Assembly (NCBI GenBank): GCA_963790075.1
Contig: CAWBNG010000004.1
Location: 62,001 to 126,000, forward strand
From: CAYOUV01 sp963790075
Lineage (GTDB): Bacteria > Chloroflexota > Anaerolineae > Anaerolineales > Villigracilaceae
DNA: 64,000 bases
Direction of reading: 5' to 3'
Position numbers and translations under genes: made by a program. Below are positions 41,093-49,694 of this stretch, one piece after another (position 1 is the stretch's first letter; each line of letters starts with the position of its first letter). The notes beneath the pieces are model-generated. The model saw nothing but the letters and a program-made list of their open reading frames with translations. It ran no database searches and was not told the DNA's origin.

Positions 41093-42733
41093 ATGAGCGA
41101 TCCAAATGTATTGATGGGCATCCGGGCCGCAGCGGCGGGCGATTTCCAGCAAGCCCGCGATTGTTTGTCCTTTGTCGTGCAGGCTGAACCTGCCAACGAA
41201 GAAGCTTGGCTTTTGCTAGGTCATTGTCTGCAGGATGATCCTGCCCAGCGCCGCGCCTGCTATCAACGGGTGTTGGAACTCAACCCATCCAACGAACTGG
41301 CGCGCATCAGTCTCTCCAGGGCAGAGCCTGCGCAGCCTGCACTGTCAGAAGCGATACCAGCTCCCACCGCCAAGCCCCCCATTATTCAGGCCACACGCAA
41401 GGGGAACCCTGTACTACGCAGGGTGCTGATTGCCTGTCTGCTGCTGGTTGCGGTGCCCATTGCGTATTTTGCCTGGCGTCAAACCAGTCAGCCTGTTTTC
41501 TCCGGCCCCACTCCGCAAAGCGGTATGTTCCTGGCGGATGGTACACTCATCACCGCAGCACCATTCCCAACCACCTTGGGAGATGGTTCAGCCCCCACGG
41601 CACTGCCGCATTCCATTACTCTGATAGATGGGACAGTTATTACTTCGGAATCGGGTTTCATTATCGGGCCGAACGGTGCAGTCGTTACACCGGGGCCGGC
41701 TCAGCCCGTAGATGAAAACACTGCTCAAGCTATCAAGTTAATGAACAATCAGGATTATGCCGGGGCTATCATGGCCTGGGATCAAGTTATCGCGCTTGCC
41801 CCACAAAACGACAATGCCTATTACGAGCGCGCCGTTTGTTACTACATCCTGGCCAAAGGCCAAAACGCCCAGGATGTCTACCTCTCAGACCTGCGCTCCG
41901 CCGCCAGCGATCTGCAGCAGGCCATCCGTCTGCTGCCGGATAAGCTTGACTACATCCTGTTGCGCCGCCAGGTCCTGACGGACTATGCTTATTCACAAGA
42001 CTTGCGTGTCGACCGCGATCTACTCTTTGGGCTGGCCGCCGCGGAGGGTCGCAAGGCATTAACTCTGAAACAGCCGCTCGCTCAGATTCTTTTTCTCAAA
42101 CGCCAAACAGCCGAAAACTTGATCGAGGCGGGGCGCTGCCAAAATGGTCTGGACCTGCTCAAAGAAGTAGCCGACCAGACCCCCACCAGCGATGATTTCT
42201 ATGGCGGTGTGCTGATGATCGAATCCAAAGGCCAGGCCTGCCTGGGTCACCTGGATCTGGCCTTGCAAAACATCGATGCATCCACATTCAACGGAAGCTC
42301 ACTGGATACCAAAGCCTACCTCAAAGCTCTTTACCTCTACCAGGACGGGCGCAGCGCCGAAGCGCGGCAGGTCATTGACCAGACCATCCAGCAAACCCCG
42401 GCTTTCTCCGGCTGGCGCTATTACCTGCGCGCCGTCCTGCAAGCCGAGGCTGGCAACACCCAGGCGGCCAGTCAGGATCTGGATACGGGGGCGATGTACA
42501 CCTGGGACCGCAACGGTCTCTACAGCTATGCCCGCGCCAAACTAGCCCTGGCCTCTGGCGACCAGCCTGACGGCGTCAAGTGGCTGCAGCATGCCGAGGC
42601 TTCGCTGATGACCAATGCCGTTCCCCTGCGCGAGCGCATTCTGGATGAACTCGCTGCGCTGGATGCCTTTCCCCTGCAACCCACCCCCTCCATCGATTTC
42701 CCCGGCCTGAACGACCTCACCCCTATCCCATGA
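41093..42733 (+). CDS. Membrane-anchored TPR protein
   Basis: A 546-aa protein. Cytoplasmic TPR-like repeats occupy residues 1-80 (MGIRAAAAGDFQQARDCLSFVVQAEPANEEAWLLLGHCL). One membrane helix spans about 110-130 (VLIACLLLVAVPIAYFAW). A short linker with the repeated motif DGT(L/V)IT follows, then extracytoplasmic TPRs (AIKLMNNQDYAGAIMAWDQVIALAPQNDNAYYERAVCYYIL and on to the end). ATG 41093 is chosen because GGTGGTGGAAAT precedes it and it starts like its paralogue; the frame opens at 41036. First of three TPR genes in one direction. Function unknown; TPRs usually scaffold complexes. Confidence 0.82.
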   Translation: MSDPNVLMGIRAAAAGDFQQARDCLSFVVQAEPANEEAWLLLGHCLQDDPAQRRACYQRVLELNPSNELARISLSRAEPAQPALSEAIPAPTAKPPIIQATRKGNPVLRRVLIACLLLVAVPIAYFAWRQTSQPVFSGPTPQSGMFLADGTLITAAPFPTTLGDGSAPTALPHSITLIDGTVITSESGFIIGPNGAVVTPGPAQPVDENTAQAIKLMNNQDYAGAIMAWDQVIALAPQNDNAYYERAVCYYILAKGQNAQDVYLSDLRSAASDLQQAIRLLPDKLDYILLRRQVLTDYAYSQDLRVDRDLLFGLAAAEGRKALTLKQPLAQILFLKRQTAENLIEAGRCQNGLDLLKEVADQTPTSDDFYGGVLMIESKGQACLGHLDLALQNIDASTFNGSSLDTKAYLKALYLYQDGRSAEARQVIDQTIQQTPAFSGWRYYLRAVLQAEAGNTQAASQDLDTGAMYTWDRNGLYSYARAKLALASGDQPDGVKWLQHAEASLMTNAVPLRERILDELAALDAFPLQPTPSIDFPGLNDLTPIP

Positions 42734-42754
42734 GCCCCACATGAGAGAACATTG

Positions 42755-44965
42755 ATGACTGACGAGAACCTGACAAACGGCATCCGGGCAGCCCAAGCCG
42801 GAGAAAACGACCTGGCCCGCGCCAGTCTGGCTAAAGCCGTCAAGCTTGACCCGGCCTCGCAGGATGGCTGGTTGTGGCTCGGGCATGTGCTCAATGAACC
42901 TGAGCGTCGCCGCTACTGTTACCAGCGTGTCCTGGCGCTCAACCCAATCCACGCCGAAGCTTGGCGGGCCTTGGATAAACTTTCCAACCCGCCCGTGGAA
43001 TCTGAAATAATTACGCCACCTATCCAGTCGGGAACCGCGCCCGAGACCCCGCCGCCCGCCCCTGCCCCTTTACGATTGTCCCGCCGCGAACGGCGCCGCC
43101 GCGCCCTCAAGCAGCAGGCCGAACTGCGCAACAAGACCCATATCTGGCCCAGCCTGCTCTTTGGTTTTCTGCTCAGCTTGCTGCTGGTCGCTCTGCCGCT
43201 TGGCATCTTGATCCTGCGCGGCAACCTGGATGAATATCTGATCACCCAAAATCTGGTCAACCTGCCGCCCATGCCCCCGCTCTATGTCCATTGGGTCGAT
43301 CAGTTCGTCACGCCCACATCCGTGCCCATTCCTTCCGAGCCTTACAACCAACGACTGGATAAGGCCGGGCCAGGGATGTTGAAAGCCTTCGGGCTCTTAA
43401 TGTCCGGCCAGTGCGCAGAAGCCATGCCCCTGTTGGATGAGGCGGTTTTGCTGGTGCCCGAGTACCCGGATGTCTACTATGAGCGCGCCTACTGTTATTC
43501 CATCTTGCTGCAGAACCAACGCCAGATCGGCGAAAATCTCTCCAACATTTATGCCGGCCTAGCTGATATCGATCGTGCCATTGCCCTGCGCCCAGACAAG
43601 GGAGATTACTATGCACTCCGTGGTATTCTCTACTGGAACTGGGCCGGGTTGGAAGAATTGTCCGTCAACCGCAATGCGCTTTATAACGTTGCCCTCGACA
43701 ACCTCAAGGCTGCGTCGGCTCTGGGCATCACGCTTAACTATCCGCTGGAAGCCACCAGCATCAGCGCCCTGGAAGAATCCGGCCAGTGCGAAGAAGCCCT
43801 GGCTCGCTCCCAGGCTTTCCTAAGCGTTTCCAAACCGGTCACGTCGCATTATACAGATGTGCAGGTCATGCAGGTGCGCGCCTATGCATGCCTGGGACGT
43901 TTGTCCGAGGCACTCAGCAGCCTGCGCCAAGTTATGAATCATGGGGATGTCACCGGTGAGCAGAAGATGCTTGAAGCCAGCATTCTTTACCAGCAAGGTT
44001 ACCCGGATGAGGCTCTGCAAATCCTCGACAACCTGCTGATCCAGATGCCCGAATACAATGGAGAACGTTACTATCTTCGTGGATTGATCATGTATGAGAA
44101 GGGTAAGCGCGACGAAGCCTATAACAGCCTGATGATGGGCAGCGGGCAGACCTGGTTTCACGGTGGTTTGTACAGCTATGTGCAGGGCCTTATGGGATTG
44201 GAACTGATTGGCGCGGACAATCGTGCCAAGGCACTGGACGCTCTACAATACGCAGAAGCCAGCCTGAATCCCACCTATAACATTCTACGCAAACGGATGC
44301 AAAAGGAACTGAATGACCTGAGTGTTTCTCCGCTCGATCCACCTGTCTCGGTTCCCATCATCACCCCCGTCCCTGCTTTTGTGCCGCGCCCTACCGCCCG
44401 GCCCAGCCTGACCCCTACACTTTATCTCACGCCCACCCTGACCCCCACACCGCAGGCTAGCCCCACCTTAAGCGCCACACCTACCGAGGGAACGCTTACG
44501 CCGGAAGCATCTCCAACCGTTACGGCGAGCGCAACCGCGACAGCGACTGTGCCTGCAATCGTCTACATCCCACCAGATATGATCGGGATCATCGTCGATT
44601 TGCAGGTGGGCAGCGGCCCACTCATTCTGACCCTCGGCGAGCGCCAAGTGCTGCGTTTCCAACCCGCTGCGGCGCTTTCCATCCAGGATGTCCAGAGCCT
44701 GACGATCATCTTGGAAACGGATGCCGATAAAAACGCTCCGCCGCCCTCCCTCGAACTCTGGAACCCATTCACAGGTATCTGGACTGCTTTGCAGCCGAAG
44801 TGGGGAGAGACCCTGGTCAAATATCCTGGCAATTACGTCCTGCCAGAAGGTGATATCTATATTGCAATGCGCAGCCCAGGCGCACGCCTGGAGTTGACCA
44901 ATTTCTCGCTGCGCCTGGTGATCCTGGATTCGGATGGTCAGCTTGCTGTTTATGGGAGACCTTAG
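42755..44965 (+). CDS. Membrane-anchored TPR protein with P/T-rich stalk
   Basis: A 736-aa paralogue of the preceding gene. N-terminal cytoplasmic TPR (TNGIRAAQAGENDLARASLAKAVKLDPASQDGWLWLGHVL), one membrane helix at about 130-157, outer TPR repeats at about 200-520, a P/T-rich stalk at 530-605 (TPTLYLTPTLTPTPQASPTL) and a C-terminal beta domain of about 120 residues. The last may be a carbohydrate-binding-like fold (VGSGPLILTLGERQVLRF...LELWNPFTGIW). Starts 21 nt after the upstream stop; TTG 42752 is an alternative start. The stop lies 2 nt before the next TPR gene. Confidence 0.82.
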   Translation: MTDENLTNGIRAAQAGENDLARASLAKAVKLDPASQDGWLWLGHVLNEPERRRYCYQRVLALNPIHAEAWRALDKLSNPPVESEIITPPIQSGTAPETPPPAPAPLRLSRRERRRRALKQQAELRNKTHIWPSLLFGFLLSLLLVALPLGILILRGNLDEYLITQNLVNLPPMPPLYVHWVDQFVTPTSVPIPSEPYNQRLDKAGPGMLKAFGLLMSGQCAEAMPLLDEAVLLVPEYPDVYYERAYCYSILLQNQRQIGENLSNIYAGLADIDRAIALRPDKGDYYALRGILYWNWAGLEELSVNRNALYNVALDNLKAASALGITLNYPLEATSISALEESGQCEEALARSQAFLSVSKPVTSHYTDVQVMQVRAYACLGRLSEALSSLRQVMNHGDVTGEQKMLEASILYQQGYPDEALQILDNLLIQMPEYNGERYYLRGLIMYEKGKRDEAYNSLMMGSGQTWFHGGLYSYVQGLMGLELIGADNRAKALDALQYAEASLNPTYNILRKRMQKELNDLSVSPLDPPVSVPIITPVPAFVPRPTARPSLTPTLYLTPTLTPTPQASPTLSATPTEGTLTPEASPTVTASATATATVPAIVYIPPDMIGIIVDLQVGSGPLILTLGERQVLRFQPAAALSIQDVQSLTIILETDADKNAPPPSLELWNPFTGIWTALQPKWGETLVKYPGNYVLPEGDIYIAMRSPGARLELTNFSLRLVILDSDGQLAVYGRP

Positions 44966-44967
44966 AG

Positions 44968-45519
44968 ATGCGCAACAAGCTTAATAAAATCCTGGTCGTG
45001 CTGCTGGGCATGGCGTTGGGCTGCCTGGCTTCGGCAGCTGTTGCCAGCCAGTTGGTGCAAATCCGCGCCGCACAACTAAACCGGATGATTGGAGCTGCTC
45101 CGACTGCCACCGAGGATGTCGCCGATCCTGCCATTTACAACCTGCTGGCCCAGGCCGACCAAAACATACAGACAGGTAACCCGCAAGCCGCCATTGACCA
45201 GCTCGCCCCAGTCATCGAGACTTGGCGTTCCAACTTCGACAAAACCACCGGCTACCAAATGCTGGCCGTGGCCGAGCTGAATCTGCAACATCCTCAACGC
45301 GCCATCCCCTATGCCAAAAAGATGACCGAACTTACCCCCAGCTCTTTCAGCTACCAAATGCTGGCAGTTTCCTACGACGCCTCCGGCGATTTGCCCAATG
45401 CCTTGGCTGCTTACCAGCAGATGATGATGTGGAATGACAACGACGCCCGCTCTGACTTTAACACTGCCCGCAGCCGTATCATCGACATCAGCCAAACTCT
45501 GGGGACGCAAGTTCCGTAA
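44968..45519 (+). CDS. Exported or membrane-anchored small TPR protein
   Basis: A 183-aa protein with one N-terminal hydrophobic helix (about 8-28, possibly a signal anchor) and three TPR-like repeats (LLAQADQNIQTGNPQAAIDQLAPVIETW, YQMLAVAELNLQHPQRAIPYAKKM, YQMLAVSYDASGDLPNALAAYQQM). Begins 2 nt after the preceding stop, so the three TPR genes are one operon. Probably a small periplasm-side partner of the two larger proteins. Confidence 0.82.
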   Translation: MRNKLNKILVVLLGMALGCLASAAVASQLVQIRAAQLNRMIGAAPTATEDVADPAIYNLLAQADQNIQTGNPQAAIDQLAPVIETWRSNFDKTTGYQMLAVAELNLQHPQRAIPYAKKMTELTPSSFSYQMLAVSYDASGDLPNALAAYQQMMMWNDNDARSDFNTARSRIIDISQTLGTQVP

Positions 45520-45701
45520 AAATAGTAGCATCATTCTGCTCAATTTCTATCTATCGTACCGAAAGTGTTTGTGGAGGAAATCGGTACTGTATAGGTCATT
45601 TTGGCGTTAACTTTCAATTTAGTGCATATGCTGTAATTGGTCTATGAGCGTTTTTCTAGATTCCGCGGCATTGAAATCTAGCTTTGGCTCAAACATCTAT
45701 A

Positions 45702-45748
45702 CCTTCTCAACATCTAACACCGAAGTATAAAGTGTCCCTTTGGGGGAC
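45702..45748 (+). repeat. tRNA-Glu-like boundary repeat, copy 5 (degenerate)
   Basis: CCTTCTCAA, then TCCCTTTGGGGGACA, with 24 nt between CTCAA and TCCC instead of 26 in copies 1, 3 and 4. The right part is also a small hairpin, GTGTCCC-TTTG-GGGGACAC. Weaker than the others but in the expected place at the island's right edge. Confidence 0.5.
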
Positions 45749-45890
45749 ACAAGACCAGGGATTGAATTTTTGCCTTCCCGTACCAATCTGGAGGGGGGAA
45801 GGTCTTGATCCTACTTCCACCTTGCGCCCTGTGCATCCTCTTAGTAACGGGGCTCACCTCTATGTTAAATTGCTGGCACTTGCCCGGAAA

Positions 45891-45930
45891 TTATTAGTGA
45901 CTCACGCCATACCGCGTGAGTCACTAATAA
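45891..45930. repeat. Perfect 17-bp inverted repeat
   Basis: TTATTAGTGACTCACGC / GCGTGAGTCACTAATAA separated by CATACC. No T-run follows on either strand, so it is not a classical terminator. It lies 43 nt past the stop of the minus-strand gene at 45973. May be a recombination or protein-binding site. Confidence 0.7.
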
Positions 45931-45972
45931 TCAAAGTGCTGCCGGGTTGCTCATTACCCCGTTGTTTATCGT

Positions 45973-47028
45973 TTATTTCACTTTAAAGTAATTAGACGTC
46001 CAATCGCTGGGATTGATTTGGCCGATGGCACGCACCCGCCAGTAGACCAGTGTCTTGCGAGGCATCTTGGTAGATGAGGTGTATGTTGAATCTGATGAAT
46101 TGCTTTCATCGAGCAAATCAGAAAAATCACTGGAAGTGGATATCTGAATTATGTAACTCGTTGCCTCAGGCACATCGTTCCAGTCAAATGTGGGTCGAAC
46201 CGATGGAATAATTTTGCCATTGATGGGATATAACAGAACGGGCGCATTCAATTGTGGTGGCAACACCGTGAACGGCGCATCCGAGTAATCGATGGTGGAG
46301 CCATAGCCGGTTTCGTAGGCTATGATCTCAATCGTAAACTGCGTGTTGGTTGTGTTGCCAACGAACACTGTCCAGTCGTAGTAACCTGTATTCGGGATAT
46401 TGTTGGCAATCCAATCCAGGCAGCTTGGGCACGACTTGTATCCCAGAGTGACTTTATCGATGTTTGGCGAGGAATTCCAGGTGATCCGATAGGTAGTTCC
46501 CACCGTCAGCACTTCACCGCCATTGGGTGCCGTGAGCGTAACCCAACGCGTGGTCGGAATCGGCGTGGGCGTGGATGTTGGTATCTGCCCTGGTAGCACC
46601 GTGAACGGCGCGTCTGATTCGTCCGTGACCGATCCCACACCGGTTTCGTAGCCGATGATCTCGATCGTAAATTGCGTGTTGGTTGTGTTGCCAACGAAAA
46701 CTGTCCAGTCATAGTACCCTGTATTCGGGATATTGTTGGCAATCCAATCCAGGCAGCTTGGGCACGACTTGTATCCCAGAGTGACTTTATCGATGTTTGG
46801 CGAGGAATCCCAGGTGATCCGATAGGTAGTTCCCACCGTCAGCACTTCACCGCCATTGGGGGCTGTGATCGCAATCCACCGTGCTGCGGTCGGTGTTGGA
46901 GTTGACGTTGGTAAAGGCTCCTGCTGAACTATTTTGGAATCTTTTGCGGCCTGTACCAATGTCATTGGCCAAACAAACGCCAGAACAAAAACAATGATGG
47001 ATGCGGTTTTGAAAGTTTTGTGTGTCAT
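45973..47028 (-). CDS. Secreted protein with duplicated KRE9/Ser-Thr-rich-type domains and FN3-like end
   Basis: A 351-aa secreted protein. Signal peptide in residues 1-27 (FKTASIIVFVLAFVWPMTLVQAA). Two nearly identical domains follow (about 50-145 and 160-255), each with APNGGEVLTVGTTYRITW, VTLGYKSCPSCLDWIANNIP and NTQFTIEIIxYETG. The NGGE...ITW pattern resembles the Ser/Thr-rich GPI-anchored (KRE9-like) family seen in bacterial surface proteins. The C-terminus (about 260-351) is FN3-like: PINGKIIPSVRPTFDWNDVPEATSYIIQIS. Probably a surface carbohydrate- or protein-binding module. AGGAGGATAAAAA precedes the ATG. Confidence 0.8.
   Translation of the reverse strand: MTHKTFKTASIIVFVLAFVWPMTLVQAAKDSKIVQQEPLPTSTPTPTAARWIAITAPNGGEVLTVGTTYRITWDSSPNIDKVTLGYKSCPSCLDWIANNIPNTGYYDWTVFVGNTTNTQFTIEIIGYETGVGSVTDESDAPFTVLPGQIPTSTPTPIPTTRWVTLTAPNGGEVLTVGTTYRITWNSSPNIDKVTLGYKSCPSCLDWIANNIPNTGYYDWTVFVGNTTNTQFTIEIIAYETGYGSTIDYSDAPFTVLPPQLNAPVLLYPINGKIIPSVRPTFDWNDVPEATSYIIQISTSSDFSDLLDESNSSDSTYTSSTKMPRKTLVYWRVRAIGQINPSDWTSNYFKVK
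46258..46890 (-). repeat. Tandem 333-bp internal duplication
   Basis: Two copies offset by 333 bp (111 codons) inside the secreted-protein gene. GTATTCGGGATATTG starts at 46388 and again at 46721, and about 87 bp after it are identical before the first difference. The flanking parts of each copy diverge, so the copies are either recent or homogenised in the centre. Confidence 0.85.
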
Positions 47029-47038
47029 TTTTTATCCT

Positions 47039-47448
47039 CCCGAACCTCAGTTTAAACCTGCCCTTTAGAATTGAGGTAATAACAATCACCATTAAGTATA
47101 GACAATTAGGAGCGGGTTTTCAATCCCCAATTTGAACTTCCTGGCAGTACTTCATTAGAATTAACTGCCGCCTAAAACCAATAAGTGAATCGGGAACAGG
47201 TCACTTTTTCCCATTTTCGGTCACAGATTCCCCTTTCCTGGCAGGAGAGGGGCGGTGGTGAGGCACTACCACCGTACCTCGCGTCTGGACTTGAAATTCG
47301 GGCCGATTTTTTATAAAGGGGGTAAGTCATACCCGCAGGTAAAAGTCTTGTATTTTAGGACAAGAGACCCTTTGCCTGCCTCTTTGCTGCGCTCGCCTGT
47401 GCCTGCGGCTCGGAGTCTTCGCGCGGATTGGTATTTTAATTGTGAGAA
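47039..47448. other. Intergenic region without recognised gene
   Basis: It contains the upstream region of the secreted-protein gene and some low-complexity sequence. No ORF, RNA or strong hairpin is supported. Confidence 0.4.
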
Positions 47449-48729
47449 TCAAACCCCAAATCTTTCGATCAGTGTCTCCACGTAGCGCGATTTGAACTGC
47501 TCGGTCGCCATGGTACGTTTGAGTGGCGGCAGGCGCAGGATCACGCCTAGGACAGCTGCCAGCGCGCGGTGGTTCCACAGCACGCGGTTGTCGAAGATCA
47601 GGTCTTGCAGGTCGCCGCGCTCGATCGCCATCATGACCACCCGGCGGGTGGAGTTGAGCGGGGTGATGATGCGCTCCGGGCGCGAGCGCAGGGATAGCCC
47701 CTCTTGGGAGCAGGTGCGCACGCACACGCCGCAGCCCAGGCAGGCATCTTCGTCCACTTTGGCCTTTTTCATCTTGGGATGCTGTGGTTCGTTGGTCGAG
47801 ACCAGCGTCATGGCTTCCACCGGGCAGGCATTGACGCATTTCCCGCAGCCGTTGCAGGTGCTTTTGTCCACCACCGGCAGGAAGTTGGTGGTGTGCACCG
47901 GGTTGAGCAGGCCGAACTTGCGGGCAGCGATCATGGCTTCGCAGCAGCAGCCGCAGCAGTTGCAGATGAAGTTGACGTGCTCGCGCACGTTCTCGCCGAA
48001 CTGCACCAGATTTCGCTCGTAGGCTTGCTGGAGCAGGTCCAGGCCCTCGCTGACGTCCACCAGGCGCGCATAACCGTGGCGGGTCAGCGCGGCGGCGGTG
48101 TTGTTGAAGGTCATGCAGATCTCCATGGGCGCGTCGCAGTTGCGCCCCATGTGCTGCATCTTATGACGGCAGTAGCACACGCCGATCCCGCGATGCGTGG
48201 CAGTCTGAATGACCCGGCTGGCGCGTTCGTAATCCAGCACCTGCAGGGCGTTTTCGTTGGAGAGCACTCGTTCGTGCACGAAAACGCGCCCCAGTTGGGT
48301 TTCGCCATCCGTGAACAAGGCTTTGATGAAGTCCTCTTCCACATTCATGTACTGGTAGAACAGTTCCCCCAGGACTTTCTGGTCCACGTCGCCGCGCAGA
48401 CGCATCATCGAGAATTCGAAGAAGCCGGCCATGGGTGGCGGCAGAACGTAGGTCGTTTTTCCATGCGATTCGATATCCACCAGGATGGCGCGGCTGGCGA
48501 GTTCATCTAGCACTTTCCGGCTCTCGGCCAAACTCGTTTTCCAGACGCGGCTGGCTTTTTCGGCCGTGAAGGGTTGGATTGGCAGCAAGGCGACCAGTTC
48601 CGCTTCACGTTCACTGAACAGGATCTCCAAAATCTTGTAAAGCGTTTCGGAGGGCGGCGCGCCCTGCGGGAAACGGTTCAAGCGCTCGACCAGTTCGGTG
48701 TATCCGGATTTCAAGCTGGTGTGTGACAT
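47449..48729 (-). CDS. HTH-like and multi-cluster ferredoxin protein
   Basis: A 426-aa protein. The N-terminus (about 25-105) looks like a winged-helix/DprA-like region (PPSETLYKILEILFSEREAELVALL...VLDELASRAILVDIE). A middle domain has GIGVCYCRHKMQHMGRNCDAPMEIC and later FICNCCGCCCEAM. Two ferredoxin [4Fe-4S] motifs follow: CNGCGKCVNACPVEA and CLGCGVCVRTCSQEG. A dense CNCCGCCC cluster is unusual and may hold another Fe-S centre. Similar proteins in strict anaerobes are annotated only as 4Fe-4S ferredoxins; an electron carrier or redox-sensing regulator are both possible. Monocistronic. Confidence 0.85.
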   Translation of the reverse strand: MSHTSLKSGYTELVERLNRFPQGAPPSETLYKILEILFSEREAELVALLPIQPFTAEKASRVWKTSLAESRKVLDELASRAILVDIESHGKTTYVLPPPMAGFFEFSMMRLRGDVDQKVLGELFYQYMNVEEDFIKALFTDGETQLGRVFVHERVLSNENALQVLDYERASRVIQTATHRGIGVCYCRHKMQHMGRNCDAPMEICMTFNNTAAALTRHGYARLVDVSEGLDLLQQAYERNLVQFGENVREHVNFICNCCGCCCEAMIAARKFGLLNPVHTTNFLPVVDKSTCNGCGKCVNACPVEAMTLVSTNEPQHPKMKKAKVDEDACLGCGVCVRTCSQEGLSLRSRPERIITPLNSTRRVVMMAIERGDLQDLIFDNRVLWNHRALAAVLGVILRLPPLKRTMATEQFKSRYVETLIERFGV

Positions 48730-48929
48730 GTCGGCCTGCCCTCAATTCTGTCTATTTCTAAGCTGATGATTAACTATAGTCAGAAATTTTAAAGCGGGCA
48801 ACAAACATTATTCCCCTTTGGGTATGACCTTTGTCCTGGCCCTGCCGCCGGAGGCGCTCAACTTCTCCCCGTAAGTGATCGTGGTCGCAGTGGGAGTCGC
48901 GTGGTATTTGCTTCTATTTCAACAAATAA

Positions 48930-49694
48930 TCACCACACGCCCGGGATGAGTGCTTTGCGTTCCCGCGGGTACTCGCTGAACCTTTTGATGTACCACTTGT
49001 GATGAGACCAGGCGCGCGGGGTCAGGTTGGCGAAGGTCCAGACAGCGAAAGCCAGCCCCGGCAGCGACCAGGTGGCCAGCGCCCAACCGATCCATTCGAT
49101 GATCTCGCCGAAATAATTGGGACAGGAAATAAAGCGGTACAGCCCGCCATAAGGGATCTTGTAGCCGGTCTCGCCAGGACGGCGCAGACCGCGCAGGGTG
49201 TTATCGGCCCAAAGGTTGATGCCGAATCCGACCACGAATAGGGCTGCGCCCGCAATAAAGCGCGGTTCCAGCAACCAGTCTGTAGCGTAGCGTTCCCCTG
49301 CGAAATGGAACAGGTAACGGCCGTTGATGTAGGTATTACCAAGGTTGAACCCCGCCGCTATCAGGGGGATGGCCAGCGGCATCTTCTTTTGCCCGTCGCG
49401 CAGCAGGAATGGATAGACGAACGAACGTTGAAGGTAGTGCGCTTCCCACATCAGCAGGAAGATGACCAGGGTCGCTGTCTTAGGCGCATCGCCGATGACG
49501 AACATGACCAGCATCCCGATGGCGGAGATCGCCTCCATCAGCAGCCAGCCCAGCCAGTTGGGCAGGGGTGGTCCCCAGCCGCGCCGGATGTGGCGTCCGT
49601 AGGGAGCGGAGACGAAGAAAAGCGTGATGAAAGTCCCGGCCGCGACGATGAAGCTGAGGCTCAGCAGGATTCGAAAGACTGCGGCTTCGGTCAT
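48930..49694 (-). CDS. Steroid 5-alpha-reductase-like membrane protein
   Basis: A 254-aa membrane protein with six to seven helices. The C-terminal family motif is clear: GGLYRFISCPNYFGEIIEWIGWALATWSLPGLAFAVWTFANLTPRAWSHHKWYIKRFSEYPRERKALIPGVW, typical of 3-oxo-5-alpha-steroid 4-dehydrogenases and related isoprenoid-like reductases. These reduce a conjugated C=C with NADPH. The start at 49694 overlaps the epimerase stop by 4 nt; a longer frame up to 50075 is out-of-frame shadow of that gene. Substrate unknown; sterol, hopanoid, polyprenol or fatty acid are possible. Confidence 0.85.
   Translation of the reverse strand: MTEAAVFRILLSLSFIVAAGTFITLFFVSAPYGRHIRRGWGPPLPNWLGWLLMEAISAIGMLVMFVIGDAPKTATLVIFLLMWEAHYLQRSFVYPFLLRDGQKKMPLAIPLIAAGFNLGNTYINGRYLFHFAGERYATDWLLEPRFIAGAALFVVGFGINLWADNTLRGLRRPGETGYKIPYGGLYRFISCPNYFGEIIEWIGWALATWSLPGLAFAVWTFANLTPRAWSHHKWYIKRFSEYPRERKALIPGVW

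Larger units (their letters stand above)
45520..45972. other. Intergenic region at the right edge of the accessory array
   Basis: No gene is recognised. It holds the weakest boundary repeat (45702) and a strong inverted repeat (45891-45930), and marks the change from plus-strand TPR genes to minus-strand genes. Confidence 0.5.

Noticed and set aside
26127..45748. CRISPR array
   Set aside because: The repeats are few, hundreds to thousands of bases apart and degenerate, and no cas genes are present.
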